A stretch of DNA of 64,000 nt, from the NCBI RefSeq assembly GCF_024169655.1, contig NZ_JALJWV010000001.1, positions 3,787,001-3,851,000 on the forward strand, written 5' to 3'. The position numbers and the translations under genes were made by a program. Positions 28,905 to 37,464 of this stretch are shown here, one piece after another. The first letter of the stretch is position 1. The number at the start of each line of letters is the position of its first letter. Under the pieces are notes generated by a model. That model made no database searches. It was not told the DNA's origin and saw nothing but the letters and a program-made list of their open reading frames with translations. The DNA comes from Pseudomonas marginalis (GTDB lineage Bacteria; Pseudomonadota; Gammaproteobacteria; Pseudomonadales; Pseudomonadaceae).

Positions 28905-30383
28905 TCAGATCCAGCCAAGCCAACTCCAGTACGTCGCCGCAAACACCAACATCAACCCATAACCAATCAACGTCACCAAAACCCCCACCTTGGCAAACTG
29001 CCGCGCCGTAAACGTCCCGGTCCCCAGGCACACCATGTTCTGCGGCGCATTGATCGGCAGAATAAACCCGTAGCTCACCACAAACCCCAGCAGCATGGTC
29101 ATCCCCAACCGGTTGAATTCCCCCGGCAAGGTCTGCAACACCGCAATCAGGATCGGCAACAACGCCGAGGTCAACGCCGTCGCACTGGCAAACCCCAAGT
29201 GGATCAAGATCAAAAACGCCCCGAGGATCGCAAACACGCCCAGCGGCCCGACCTGGTCCAGCCCGGTGTGTGCCACCACCTGCGAGCCCAGCCATTGCCC
29301 GGCCTGGGTAGTCAGTAACGCCGTACCGAGGCTGATACCGACACCGAACACAATCACCGTGCCCCACGGAATCCGCGACTGCACATCCTTCCAGGTCATC
29401 ACGCCAATCCCCGGCAACAGCAGGAACACCAGCCCGGCGTAGGTGGTCGAGGTGGTGTCGAAATTGTGCAGGCGCCCTTCGGTAGCCCATGCCAACAGCA
29501 ACAGCAGCGATACGGTGAGCAAGCGTTTTTGCGGGCCGGTCATTGGGCCGATGTCCACCAGCGACTGGGCCACGGCTTCTTTGCCGCCGGGGATGCTGTC
29601 GCTTTCCGGCGGCAGCAGTTTGATCACCAGAAACAGCAACACCGCCGACATGATCAGCGCCCACGGCGCGCCGGCGATCAGCCAGTCGATCCACGACACG
29701 CGCTGGCCGAGCATCTTGTCCATAAACCCGACGGTCAGCAGGTTCTGCGCAGCGGCGGTCTGGATGCCGACGTTCCAGATGCTGGTGCCCTGGGCCACCA
29801 CGATCATCAGGCCGGCGGCGATGTTCGAGCGCTTGTCGACGCCAAACGCCGCCACCACGCCCATCATGATCGGCACCACACAGGCACTGCGCGCGGTGGC
29901 GCTGGGCACCACGAGGCTCAGGAGGATGGTCACCGCGATTGCCCCCAGCAGAATGCCACGGGTGCTGGTGCCGACCCGGGTCAGGGTGACCAGGGCGATG
30001 CGCCGGTCCAGGCCGGTATGGGTCATCGCGGCGGCGATGAACAACGCGCCCGCCACCAGGGCCAGCGCCGGGTTGGAGAAGCCGGTCAGGGCCATGCTGA
30101 TGGCCGGGCTGGAGCCGATCAGGTGCGTCGGGTCTTGCAGCGACGGCGCGGTGCCGAGCAAGAACGCCATGAGCGAGGTGATCATGATCGCGCTGGCTTC
30201 ATAAGACACCGCCTCGGTAATCCACACCACCACGGCAAACGCGAGGATCGCCAGCATGCGATGCCCAGCGACCGGCAAGTCAGCGGGCAGCGGTAACAGC
30301 AGCACCCCGACCATCACCAGCACAGCGGCGACCAGGCCCAAGGGCAACTTGAAGGATGCAGCGGTTGTTGCGGGGGCGCTCAT
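28905..30383 (-). CDS. DASS/SLC13-family anion permease
   Basis: 492-residue, about twelve-helix sodium- or proton-coupled carboxylate/anion transporter. SLC13-type features are visible: AFAVVVWITEAVSYEASAIM, SALLPILIAVLQTLP and, near the C-terminus, LPINAPQNMVCLGTGTF. ATG 30383 has GGAG upstream; the frame extends eight codons further without a better site. Substrate (dicarboxylate, citrate or sulfate) is not readable. It lies beside the alcohol-oxidation regulon but has its own promoter region, so the link is open. Confidence 0.85.
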   Translation of the reverse strand: MSAPATTAASFKLPLGLVAAVLVMVGVLLLPLPADLPVAGHRMLAILAFAVVVWITEAVSYEASAIMITSLMAFLLGTAPSLQDPTHLIGSSPAISMALTGFSNPALALVAGALFIAAAMTHTGLDRRIALVTLTRVGTSTRGILLGAIAVTILLSLVVPSATARSACVVPIMMGVVAAFGVDKRSNIAAGLMIVVAQGTSIWNVGIQTAAAQNLLTVGFMDKMLGQRVSWIDWLIAGAPWALIMSAVLLFLVIKLLPPESDSIPGGKEAVAQSLVDIGPMTGPQKRLLTVSLLLLLAWATEGRLHNFDTTSTTYAGLVFLLLPGIGVMTWKDVQSRIPWGTVIVFGVGISLGTALLTTQAGQWLGSQVVAHTGLDQVGPLGVFAILGAFLILIHLGFASATALTSALLPILIAVLQTLPGEFNRLGMTMLLGFVVSYGFILPINAPQNMVCLGTGTFTARQFAKVGVLVTLIGYGLMLVFAATYWSWLGWI

Positions 30384-30464
30384 GGGGGGGGCTCCGTCGG
30401 CCATCAAGTCAGGCTGGGAGCATGGCGCAAAATGTCGCAGGCGGTGTTGACAGGTATCAAACTT

Positions 30465-31835
30465 CTAGGCCAACAACTGACTCAACACGGCCCGTAACTT
30501 CCCGGGCTTGACCGGTTTGTTCAACAGCGGTGCGTCCAGCCGCCGCAGGATGCGCCGGCACTGGTCGGTGCGGTCGGCGCTGATGATCACGGCGGGAATC
30601 GACTGGGCGAAATGCTCGCGCAGGTACTTGACCACCTCACAGCCCACCACGCCGTGGTCCAGGTGGTAGTCCGCCAGGATCAACTCCGGCGCCCTGCCCT
30701 GCAACGCGAGCAACGCACCGGCCTGGTCGGTGGCTGTGACCACCTCGCAGCCCCACTGCCCGAGCAGCGCGCTCATGCTTTCGAGGATGCTGACCTCGTT
30801 ATCCAGCACCAGCAAACGCCGCCCCGGCAGCGGGTTGCCGGTGGTCGGTTGCGCGGGCAGTTGGCTGATGGCTAACGGCATTTCTTCGCTGATGGGCACT
30901 TCGATGCTGAACATCGACCCGCGTCCCGGCCACGAGCGCACCGCCACCGGGTAACCGAGGATCTCAGCGATACGTTCGACAATCGCCAGCCCCAGGCCCA
31001 CGCCCTTGCGGTCCGAGGCGCGGCCGACATCCAGTTGGTTGAATTCGAGGAAGATCGCATCGAGCCGGTCGGCCGGGATGCCGCGCCCGGTGTCCCACAC
31101 TTCCAGACGCAGGCGATCGCCTCGGCGGCGGGCGCCGAGCAGGATGCAACCGTCGTCGGTGTAGCGGCAGGCGTTGCTGAGGAAGTTGCGCAGAATCCGC
31201 GTCACCAGCCGCAGGTCGGTCCGGATCGCGTAATGGCCGGTGTGTGAGCGCAAATTCAGTCCGGCGGCCAGGGCGACGGACTGGAATTCGGAGACCAGCG
31301 GCGCAAACAGCTCGTCCAGGCGATACAGCGCCACGTCCGGCTTGACCGCCGCCTGGTCCAGCCGCGAGATATCGAGCAAGTCGGTGAGCAAATCCTCGGC
31401 CCCTTCCAGGGCCTGGTGCGTGCGCTCCACCAGCACCTGTTCGACGCTGGGCAATGGCCGTTCGCGCAGGGTGGCGATCAGCAGCCGTGCCGCGTTGAGC
31501 GGCTGCAACAAGTCATGGCTGGCGGCGGCGAGGTACTTGTCCTTGCTGCGGTTGGCGGCCTCGGCGGCGTCGCGGGCGTCGCGCAGTTCCTGTTCGACCT
31601 GTTCGCGCTGGGCGATCTGCTGTTGCAGGTTGCGGTTGGCTTCGAGCAGTTCATCGGTGCGCGCCGCCACCCGCAACTCCAGCTCGTCGTTAAGGCGAAT
31701 GTAGCGGTTGCGCTCGGCCTCCAGCTCATGGAGGCGGGCCGTGAGTTCCGGGTAGTGGCTTTTTCGCGCCGACTGGTCGCCCAACCCCAGCAGCCCAGCG
31801 AGGGCGCGCTGCTGGTCGTCAGAGAGCTTCGCCAT
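30465..31835 (-). CDS. ercS: hybrid sensor histidine kinase (ErcS-like)
   Basis: 456-residue cytoplasmic hybrid kinase without membrane segments. A coiled coil (about residues 30-95) is followed by the phosphoacceptor SHDLLQPLNAARLL (His107). The ATPase domain shows FLSNACRYTDDG, WDTGRGIPADRL and GVGLGLAIVERIA, and a C-terminal receiver has Asp in LILADYHLD. It overlaps the Fe-alcohol dehydrogenase gene by 17 bp, as ercS/ercA (PA1992/PA1991) do in P. aeruginosa, where they help control ethanol oxidation. GAGG lies upstream of ATG 31835. Confidence 0.82.
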   Translation of the reverse strand: MAKLSDDQQRALAGLLGLGDQSARKSHYPELTARLHELEAERNRYIRLNDELELRVAARTDELLEANRNLQQQIAQREQVEQELRDARDAAEAANRSKDKYLAAASHDLLQPLNAARLLIATLRERPLPSVEQVLVERTHQALEGAEDLLTDLLDISRLDQAAVKPDVALYRLDELFAPLVSEFQSVALAAGLNLRSHTGHYAIRTDLRLVTRILRNFLSNACRYTDDGCILLGARRRGDRLRLEVWDTGRGIPADRLDAIFLEFNQLDVGRASDRKGVGLGLAIVERIAEILGYPVAVRSWPGRGSMFSIEVPISEEMPLAISQLPAQPTTGNPLPGRRLLVLDNEVSILESMSALLGQWGCEVVTATDQAGALLALQGRAPELILADYHLDHGVVGCEVVKYLREHFAQSIPAVIISADRTDQCRRILRRLDAPLLNKPVKPGKLRAVLSQLLA

Positions 31836-32982
31836 AGACGACCTCGACATCACGCTGGCTCGATTCGCGAGGGTTGGTGAGGATGCACGGGTCGTGCATG
31901 GCGTGCTGGGACAGGAACGGAATGTCCGCCACCCGCACGCCGTGCAGGCCGAGGGTTTCGTGGAAGCCGATGGCATGCTTCAGCGCGATCAGATGCTCGA
32001 CCAGCCGCCCGCGGATCTGCGGATGAGTCAGGCCGCGGCAGTCGATGCCGAACGTCTCGGCAATCACCTTGAAGCGCTCCGGCGCCGAGTTGTAGTTGAA
32101 CGCCACCACATGCTCCACCAGCACCGCGTTGCACAGGCCGTGAGGCAGGTCGAGGAAGCCGCCGAGGCTGTGGGACATGGCATGCACTGCGCCGAGGATC
32201 GCATTGGAGAACGCCAGCCCGGCCTGCATGCTGCCGAGCATGATTTTCTCGCGCAGGGCGATGTCCGTCGGGTTGGCGATCATCTGCACCAGGTTGCCAT
32301 TGATCAGCCGCATGGCTTCCAGCGCGTGGGGGTCGGTCAGCGGGCCGTGGCCGGTGGAAACGAACGCCTCGATCGCATGCACCAGCGCATCGATGCCGGT
32401 ACAGGCGGACAGGAACGGGTCCATGCTGGCGGTGGTTTCCGGGTCGATCAGCGACACATCCGGCACCACCGCCTTGCTGACGATGGAGAACTTCATGCGC
32501 TCTTGCTGGTTGGAAATGATCACGAACTGCGAGACATCCGCCGAGGTGCCGGCGGTGGTGGGGATCAGGATCAACGGCGGGCTGGGCACGCGAATGGTGT
32601 CCACGCCTTCGAATTCGAGGATGTTGCGCCCATGGGCGACCACAATACCGATGGCCTTGCCGCAATCCATCGGGCTACCGCCGCCGATGGCCACGATCAC
32701 GTCGCAATGGTTGTCGCGGTACACCTCGGCGCCGAGCATGACTTCTTCGACACGGGGGTTGGGCGAGACGCTGCTGTACAGGCAGTAATCGATACCGAGG
32801 GCCTGCAGGCTGGCTTCCACATCGGCGACCCAGCCGGCGGCGATCACACCGGGGTCGCTGACCACCAGCACTTTGCGCGCACCAAAGGTCTTGGCGTAAT
32901 TACCGACGTTGTGCCGGCAACCGGCACCAAAGATGATTTCAGGCGAGACGAATTTACGTAGGAGGCTCAGATTTGGGCTCAT
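31819..32982 (-). CDS. ercA: iron-containing alcohol dehydrogenase (ErcA-like)
   Basis: 387-residue NAD-dependent group III (Fe) alcohol dehydrogenase. GGGSPMDCGKAIGI is the nucleotide-binding loop, and AMSHSLGGFLDLPHGLCNAV followed by LVEHVVAFN carries metal-binding His residues. In P. aeruginosa the homologue has a regulatory role in ethanol oxidation beyond catalysis. ATG 32982 is chosen over a GTG 14 codons upstream on family length. It forms a two-gene unit with the kinase and lies downstream of pqqA. Confidence 0.87.
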   Translation of the reverse strand: MSPNLSLLRKFVSPEIIFGAGCRHNVGNYAKTFGARKVLVVSDPGVIAAGWVADVEASLQALGIDYCLYSSVSPNPRVEEVMLGAEVYRDNHCDVIVAIGGGSPMDCGKAIGIVVAHGRNILEFEGVDTIRVPSPPLILIPTTAGTSADVSQFVIISNQQERMKFSIVSKAVVPDVSLIDPETTASMDPFLSACTGIDALVHAIEAFVSTGHGPLTDPHALEAMRLINGNLVQMIANPTDIALREKIMLGSMQAGLAFSNAILGAVHAMSHSLGGFLDLPHGLCNAVLVEHVVAFNYNSAPERFKVIAETFGIDCRGLTHPQIRGRLVEHLIALKHAIGFHETLGLHGVRVADIPFLSQHAMHDPCILTNPRESSQRDVEVVYGEAL

Positions 32983-33078
32983 TGGTAAGCCTGTTTTTAT
33001 TATTTTTGGGAAGATGCACTCCACACTAACCCATCCGCGCGCGAATGCAATCAGACCAAAGAGTCATTCCCCAAACGA

Positions 33079-33105
33079 CCCCGGCCAGCGCAGGGCTGGC
33101 CGGGG
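33079..33105 (-). terminator. hairpin after pqqA
   Basis: Perfect 11-bp stem CCCCGGCCAGC (33079-33089) with 33095-33105, 5-base loop, 5 bp past the pqqA stop. Weak T-richness follows on the minus strand, so it may be a partial terminator or 3' stabiliser separating pqqA from ercA. Confidence 0.6.
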
Positions 33106-33110
33106 GTGAA

Positions 33111-33182
33111 TCAGCGGCTGGCGAAGTACATGGTCACTTCAAAGCCGATACGCAGGTCGGTAAACGCGGGTTTAGTCCACAT
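33111..33182 (-). CDS. pqqA: PQQ precursor peptide PqqA (orphan copy)
   Basis: 23-residue peptide [23 protein letters not shown]. Glu15 and Tyr19 in GFEVTMY are the two residues cross-linked by PqqE to build pyrroloquinoline quinone. AGAGGATCGCCCC precedes the ATG. pqqBCDE do not follow; instead come a strong hairpin and ercA. It lies between acetaldehyde dehydrogenase and ercA, the position where pqqA-E sit in P. aeruginosa, so it is probably an extra precursor gene coupled to alcohol-oxidation demand. A CCGGAA-GA-TTCCGG palindrome lies in its leader. Confidence 0.95.
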   Translation of the reverse strand: MWTKPAFTDLRIGFEVTMYFASR

Positions 33183-33202
33183 GGGGCGATCCTCTTGTTG
33201 TG

Positions 33203-33216
33203 CCGGAAGATTCCGG
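33203..33216 (-). promoter_or_regulatory. CCGGAA-GA-TTCCGG palindrome in the pqqA leader
   Basis: Perfect 14-bp palindrome 20 bp before the pqqA ATG, resembling the 17-bp palindromes before pedH and pedE. It could be a regulator site or an RNA hairpin just 5' of the A/C-rich and Shine-Dalgarno segment. Confidence 0.5.
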
Positions 33217-33276
33217 TAATGGCATTAATGCATGGGGGGATGGGGGTGCGAATGCTACTTTCGAACGAGCCTGGAG

Positions 33277-33293
33277 CATGCCTTGGTAGCGGG
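33277..33293 (-). promoter_or_regulatory. RCTACYWWRG element, pqqA promoter
   Basis: Minus-strand CCCGCTACCAAGGCATG, about 108 bp before the pqqA start codon; one of six such elements in the alcohol regulon. Confidence 0.55.
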
Positions 33294-33310
33294 TGTACGC
33301 CGAGCAAAAC

Positions 33311-33399
33311 TGTGGGAGGGGGCTTGCCCCCGATAGTGGTGGGTCAGTGACATAAATCTTGACTGACCCACTGCAATCGGGGGCAAGCCCCCTCCCACA
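33311..33399. repeat. REPIN, tandem unit 1
   Basis: Canonical inverted REP pair; spacer GGTGGGTCAGTGACATAAAT shared with the next two REPINs, showing common descent by duplication. Confidence 0.9.
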
Positions 33400-33422
33400 C
33401 TGGATTGCATTTCAAGTCGGGG

Positions 33423-33503
33423 TTAGAAGAAGCCCAGTGGCTTGATGTGGTAGCTCACCAGCAGGTTCTTGGTCTGTTGGTAGTGATCCAACATCAGCTT
33501 GTT
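33423..33503 (-). pseudogene. exaC 3'-end fragment, copy 1
   Basis: Minus-strand reading gives [20 protein letters not shown] then KPLGFF-stop, against [20 protein letters not shown] then NPLGFF in intact exaC. About 26 codons only, without upstream enzyme sequence, so a duplication remnant rather than a gene. Confidence 0.85.
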
Positions 33504-33554
33504 GCATGGGGGAAGTCTTCTTGTTGTACCTGAAGGGGTGTACGCCGATCAAAA

Positions 33555-33643
33555 TGTGGGAGGGGGCTTGCCCCCGATAGCAGTGGGTCAGTGACATAAA
33601 TCTTGACTGACCCACTGCTATCGGGGGCAAGCCCCCTCCCACA
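33555..33643. repeat. REPIN, tandem unit 2
   Basis: Inverted REP pair nearly identical to those at 33311 and 33800. Confidence 0.9.
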
Positions 33644-33666
33644 TTGGATTGCATTTCAAGTCGAGG

Positions 33667-33747
33667 TTAGAAGAAGCCCAACGGGTTGATGTCGTAGCTC
33701 ACCAGCAGGTTCTTGGTCTGCGGGTAGTGATCCAACATCAGCTTGTT
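33667..33747 (-). pseudogene. exaC 3'-end fragment, copy 2
   Basis: Reads [20 protein letters not shown] then NPLGFF-stop. It keeps the real C-terminal eleven residues but shares the NKLML variant with copy 1, so the fragments duplicated after diverging from exaC at the left boundary. Confidence 0.85.
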
Positions 33748-33799
33748 GCATGGGGAAAGTCTTCTTGTTGTGCCTGAAGGGGGGTACGCCGATCAAAAC

Positions 33800-33888
33800 T
33801 GTGGGAGGGGGCTTGCCCCCGATAGTGGTGGGTCAGTGACATAAATCTTCACTGACCCACTGCAATCGGGGGCAAGCCCCCTCCCACA
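33800..33888. repeat. REPIN, tandem unit 3 (exaC 3' flank)
   Basis: Inverted REP pair 23 bp past the intact exaC stop; probably the parental arrangement from which the tandem units arose. Confidence 0.9.
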
Positions 33889-33911
33889 TTGGATTGCATT
33901 TCAAGTCGGGG

Positions 33912-35432
33912 TTAGAAGAAGCCCAACGGGTTGATGTCGTAGCTCACCAGCAGGTTCTTGGTCTGTTGGTAGTGATCGAGCATCATCTTGTGGTTCTCAC
34001 GCCCCACACCCGATTTCTTGTAGCCGCCAAACGCGGCGTGCGCTGGGTACAGGTGGTAGCAGTTGGTCCACACGCGACCGGCCTTGATCGCCCGGCCCAT
34101 GCGGTACGCACGGTTAATGTCGCGGGTCCACAGCCCGGCACCCAGGCCGAATTCGCTGTCGTTGGCAATGGCCAGGGCTTCGGCTTCGTCCTTGAAGGTG
34201 GTGATACCCACCACCGGGCCGAAGATTTCTTCCTGGAACACGCGCATTTTGTTATGACCCTTGAGCAGGGTCGGCTGGATGTAGTAACCGCTGGACAGGT
34301 CACCCTCCAAACGCTCGGCCGCGCCGCCAGTGAGCAGCTCGGCGCCCTCTTCCTGGGCGATTTTGAGGTAGGACAGGATCTTGTCGTATTGCTGCTCGGA
34401 CGCCTGGGCGCCGACCATGGTTTCGGTGTCCAGCGGGTTGCCACGCTTGATCTTGGCGATCTTTTTCATCACCACTTTCATGAAGTCGTCGTAGATCGAC
34501 TCCTGCACCAGCGCACGCGATGGGCAGGTACACACTTCGCCCTGGTTGAAGAACGCCAGTACCAGGCCTTCGGCGGCTTTTTCGATGAACTGTGGCTCGG
34601 CGTTCATGATGTCTTCGAAGAAGATGTTCGGCGACTTGCCGCCCAGTTCCACGGTCGACGGAATGATGTTCTCGGCCGCGCAATGCATGATATGCGCACC
34701 GATTGGCGTGGAGCCGGTAAAGGCGATCTTGGCGATGCGCTTGCTGGTGGCCAGCGCCTCACCGGCTTCACGGCCAAAGCCCTGCACGATGTTCAGCACG
34801 CCCGGTGGCAGCAGGTCATTGATCAGTTCGGCAAATACCATGATCGACAGCGGCGTCTGCTCGGCCGGCTTGAGCACGATGCAGTTACCGGCGGCCAGGG
34901 CCGGGGCAAGTTTCCAGGCGGCCATCAGCAGCGGGAAGTTCCACGGGATGATCTGCCCGACCACGCCCAACGGCTCGTGGAAGTGGTAAGCGGCGGTGTG
35001 TTCGTTGATTTCAGCGGCGCCGCCTTCCTGCGCGCGGATGCAACCGGCGAAGTAACGGAAGTGGTCGGCGGCCAACGGTACGTCGGCGTTGAGGGTTTCG
35101 CGCACGGCTTTGCCGTTGTCCCAGCTTTCGGTGACGGCCAGGACTTCGAGGTTCTGTTCGATACGGTCGGCGATTTTCAGCAGCACCAGGGCGCGATCCT
35201 GGACCGAAGTCTTGCCCCAGGCGTCGGCGGCGGCGTGGGCGGCGTCGAGGGCCTTGTCGATGTCGGCCGCGTTGGAACGCGGGAATTCGGCGATGACTTC
35301 ACCAGTCACTGGCGAAGTGTTGGTGAAGTATTCACCGCTGACTGGCGCGACGAATTCGCCGCCGATGAAGTTACCGTAGCGTGGCTTGAAGCTGACGATG
35401 GCGCCAGGGGTGCCAGGTTGTGCGTAGATCAT
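33912..35432 (-). CDS. exaC: NAD-dependent acetaldehyde dehydrogenase (ExaC/PedI)
   Basis: 506-residue aldehyde dehydrogenase that oxidises acetaldehyde and other aldehydes from the periplasmic PQQ enzymes to acids. [16 protein letters not shown]-type motif ([16 protein letters not shown]), catalytic Cys in [16 protein letters not shown], and the NAD site [17 protein letters not shown] are present. AGAGG precedes ATG 35432. Synteny with P. aeruginosa exaC and P. putida pedI supports the role. Its 3' end has been copied twice downstream. Confidence 0.93.
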   Translation of the reverse strand: MIYAQPGTPGAIVSFKPRYGNFIGGEFVAPVSGEYFTNTSPVTGEVIAEFPRSNAADIDKALDAAHAAADAWGKTSVQDRALVLLKIADRIEQNLEVLAVTESWDNGKAVRETLNADVPLAADHFRYFAGCIRAQEGGAAEINEHTAAYHFHEPLGVVGQIIPWNFPLLMAAWKLAPALAAGNCIVLKPAEQTPLSIMVFAELINDLLPPGVLNIVQGFGREAGEALATSKRIAKIAFTGSTPIGAHIMHCAAENIIPSTVELGGKSPNIFFEDIMNAEPQFIEKAAEGLVLAFFNQGEVCTCPSRALVQESIYDDFMKVVMKKIAKIKRGNPLDTETMVGAQASEQQYDKILSYLKIAQEEGAELLTGGAAERLEGDLSSGYYIQPTLLKGHNKMRVFQEEIFGPVVGITTFKDEAEALAIANDSEFGLGAGLWTRDINRAYRMGRAIKAGRVWTNCYHLYPAHAAFGGYKKSGVGRENHKMMLDHYQQTKNLLVSYDINPLGFF

Positions 35433-35500
35433 GTTGAAGCCTCTGTCTGGGTCCGGGCCTGTCGGTCAACAGGCGATGACCCGATAGTAAAGAGGCCCCG

Positions 35501-35526
35501 CTGCCGGGCGAATGCGCCGTTGGCAG
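35501..35526. terminator. hairpin between pedH and exaC
   Basis: CTGCC-g-GGCG-AATG-CGCC-gtt-GGCAG: two stacked stems 28 bp after the pedH stop and about 70 bp before exaC. Followed on the minus strand by a modest CTCTTTACT. Candidate terminator of pedH or leader structure of exaC. Confidence 0.45.
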
Positions 35527-35553
35527 GGGGATTCTTGTCATTTGGTCGTAGAT

Positions 35554-37329
35554 TCAGCGTTTGCCGACCAGGTCTTTGGGCAGTTTGAAGGTCCAGAGCA
35601 TGCCGCCCTGGTTGAAGTCCTTGATGCGCTTGGCCACTTCACCGCCCCACAACGGCACCGCGCCGCCCCAGCCGGAGAGCACCGAGACGTACTGTTCGCC
35701 GTCCATTTCCCAGGTCACAGGCGAGCCGAGTACGCCAGAACCGGTCTGGAATTCCCAGACCTTCTCGCCGGTCTTGGCGTTGAAGGCCTGCAGGAAGCCT
35801 TCCGGCGTACCGGTGAACACCAGGTTGCCCTTGGTGGTCAGGACCCCGCCCCACAGCGGCGCGAAGTTCTTGTGGCGCCAGACTTCCTTGCCGGAGACCG
35901 GGTCGATGGCGCGCAGCACGCCGATATAGTCTTCGTTCAGCGGCTTGATGGTGAAGCCCGCACCGAGGAACGCCGCACCTTTTTTGTAGGTGATGCCTTC
36001 GTTCCACATGTCCATGCCCCATTCGTTGGACGGCACGTAGAACAACCCGGTGTCGCGGTTATAGGCCATCGGCATCCAGTTTTTCGCGCCGAGGAACGCC
36101 GGCGCAACGAACACCGAGGTACCCTTGGCTTCGCTGCCTGGCGCACCGGGGCGGCTGGCGTCGTTGTAGATCGGCCGGCCATTTTTATCCAGGCCGGTGG
36201 CCCAGGTGATTTTGTCGACAAACGGGAAGCCACGGATGAACTTGCCGTTGGTGCGGTCGAGCACGTAGAAGAAGCCGTTACGGTCGGCGGTGGCCGCCGC
36301 TTTGATCTCTTTGCCGCCTTCGGTGTAGTTGAAGGAGACCAGTTCGTTCACGCCGTCGTAGTCCCAGCCGTCATGGGGCGTGGTCTGGAAGTGCCACTTG
36401 ATGGTGCCGTCATCCGGGTTCAATGCCAGACGCGAGGACGAGTAGAGGTTGTCGCCAGGGCGCAGGTGCGAGTTCCACGGTGCCGGGTTGCCGGTGCCGA
36501 ACAGCAGCAGGTTGGTTTCCGGGTCGTAGTAGCCGCCGAGCCACGGCGCCGCGCCGCCGGTTTTCCACAAGTCGCCAGGCCAGGTCTTGCCCGCCTCGCC
36601 ACCGGAAATGCCGTTTTCCACGGCCTTACCGTCCTTGTAGACGTAACCCATGTGACCTTCGACAGTCGGACGGGTCCACAGCAGGTCACCGTTTTTCGGG
36701 TCGTAGGCTTCGATCTTGCCCACCACGCCGAATTCGCCACCGGCCACACCGGTAATCAGCTTGCCGTTGATCACCAGGGGCGCGGCGCTGATCGAGTAGC
36801 CTTCTTTGTGGTCGGCGACTTTTTTGCTCCACACTACTTTGCCGGTGTCTTTGTTCAGGGCCACCAGCTTGGCGTCGAGGGTGCCGAAGAACACCAGGTC
36901 GCCGTACAGCGCCACGCCCCGGTTGATCACGTCACAGCACGGGCGGATGTCATCGGGCAGACGCGCATCGTACTGCCAGAGCTTCTTGCCGGTGCGCGCG
37001 TCCACCGCGAACACCCGCGAGTAGGACCCGGTGAGGTACATCACCCCGTCCTTGATCATCGGCTGCGCCTGCTGGCCGCGCTGCTTCTCGCCGCCAAAGG
37101 AGAACGCCCAGACCGGGCGCAGGTCCTTGACGTTGTCCACGTTCAGGGTATCGAGCGGGCTGTAGCGCTGGCCCTGCACGCCCAGGCCGTTGGTGACGAT
37201 CTGCCCGGGGTTTTTCGGGTCCTGGAGGATGTCCTGGTCGCTCACGGCGGCCATGGCCTGGCCGGATAACAGAATGGCACCGAGCAACACACTCAAGGCG
37301 AAGGGTTGGCGGCGTGCGGGTTGGGTCAT
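35554..37329 (-). CDS. pedH: PQQ alcohol dehydrogenase, lanthanide type (PedH-like)
   Basis: 591-residue periplasmic quinoprotein alcohol dehydrogenase, eight-bladed propeller, signal peptide 1-28 (ending AMA). Adjacent Cys131-Cys132 (RPCCDV) form the characteristic vicinal disulfide. The active site reads [10 protein letters not shown]: catalytic Asp323 with a second Asp at 325, the extra ligand diagnostic of lanthanide-dependent XoxF/PedH enzymes. It oxidises ethanol, 2-phenylethanol and aldehydes in P. putida, feeding cytochrome c550. AGAGG precedes the ATG. The promoter has both shared elements described at 37360-37376 and 37436-37455. Confidence 0.93.
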   Translation of the reverse strand: MTQPARRQPFALSVLLGAILLSGQAMAAVSDQDILQDPKNPGQIVTNGLGVQGQRYSPLDTLNVDNVKDLRPVWAFSFGGEKQRGQQAQPMIKDGVMYLTGSYSRVFAVDARTGKKLWQYDARLPDDIRPCCDVINRGVALYGDLVFFGTLDAKLVALNKDTGKVVWSKKVADHKEGYSISAAPLVINGKLITGVAGGEFGVVGKIEAYDPKNGDLLWTRPTVEGHMGYVYKDGKAVENGISGGEAGKTWPGDLWKTGGAAPWLGGYYDPETNLLLFGTGNPAPWNSHLRPGDNLYSSSRLALNPDDGTIKWHFQTTPHDGWDYDGVNELVSFNYTEGGKEIKAAATADRNGFFYVLDRTNGKFIRGFPFVDKITWATGLDKNGRPIYNDASRPGAPGSEAKGTSVFVAPAFLGAKNWMPMAYNRDTGLFYVPSNEWGMDMWNEGITYKKGAAFLGAGFTIKPLNEDYIGVLRAIDPVSGKEVWRHKNFAPLWGGVLTTKGNLVFTGTPEGFLQAFNAKTGEKVWEFQTGSGVLGSPVTWEMDGEQYVSVLSGWGGAVPLWGGEVAKRIKDFNQGGMLWTFKLPKDLVGKR

Positions 37330-37359
37330 GACGGCTACCTCTGCGGTTTTTTGTTATAC

Positions 37360-37376
37360 CCGGGAAATTTTCCCGG
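37360..37376. promoter_or_regulatory. CCGGGAA-N3-TTCCCGG palindrome before pedH
   Basis: CCGGGAAATTTTCCCGG, 31 bp before the pedH start codon. The same 7-3-7 design occurs before pedE at 40680-40696. Candidate binding site for the PedR2-like regulator, or a leader hairpin. Confidence 0.55.
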
Positions 37377-37435
37377 TCTGGTACAGATTCTTGGGCGCAG
37401 GGGCGGTTGTCACAATTGACCGCAGTATCGAGATT

Positions 37436-37455
37436 GCTAGTTCCTTAGTAGCGGG
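37436..37455 (-). promoter_or_regulatory. RCTACYWWRG element, pedH promoter
   Basis: Minus strand CCCGCTACTAAGGAACTAGC, about 123 bp before the pedH start codon. Same orientation relative to the gene as the elements of pqqA and pedF. Confidence 0.55.
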
Positions 37456-37464
37456 TCGGGCCTG

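Larger units (their letters stand above)
33183..33911. other. expanded pqqA-exaC spacer
   Basis: 729 bp without an intact gene: pqqA leader and promoter (33183-33293), then two and a half copies of a 245-bp unit made of a REPIN, a copy of the exaC 3' end and a pqqA-leader-like segment. Confidence 0.85.
33294..33911. repeat. 245-bp tandem repeat (REPIN plus exaC tail), two full units and a third ending in exaC
   Basis: The string GTACGCCGATCAAAA (or a variant) starts units near 33294, 33539 and 33783; the exaC stop copies lie at 33423, 33667 and 33912 (steps 244 and 245). Each unit contains one complete REPIN. Units 1 and 2 end with a segment like GTACAACAAGAAGACTTCCC on the minus strand, similar to the pqqA leader. 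Confidence 0.93.

Noticed and set aside
31978-33024. Fourteen-codon upstream extension of ercA from a GTG
   Set aside because: MECIFPKIIKTGLP lies in AT-rich leader, and the ATG at 32982 fits family length; kept only as an alternative.
33423-33503. A 23-codon frame [10 protein letters not shown]...LGFF, the same length as PqqA
   Set aside because: It is the exaC C-terminus in its original frame; it lacks the PqqA Glu/Tyr pattern and a ribosome site, so the equal length is coincidence.
35512-37269. Long open frame opposite the lanthanide-type dehydrogenase
   Set aside because: Mirror of pedH codon bias; no recognisable protein, while the minus-strand product has signal peptide, CC and active-site motifs.
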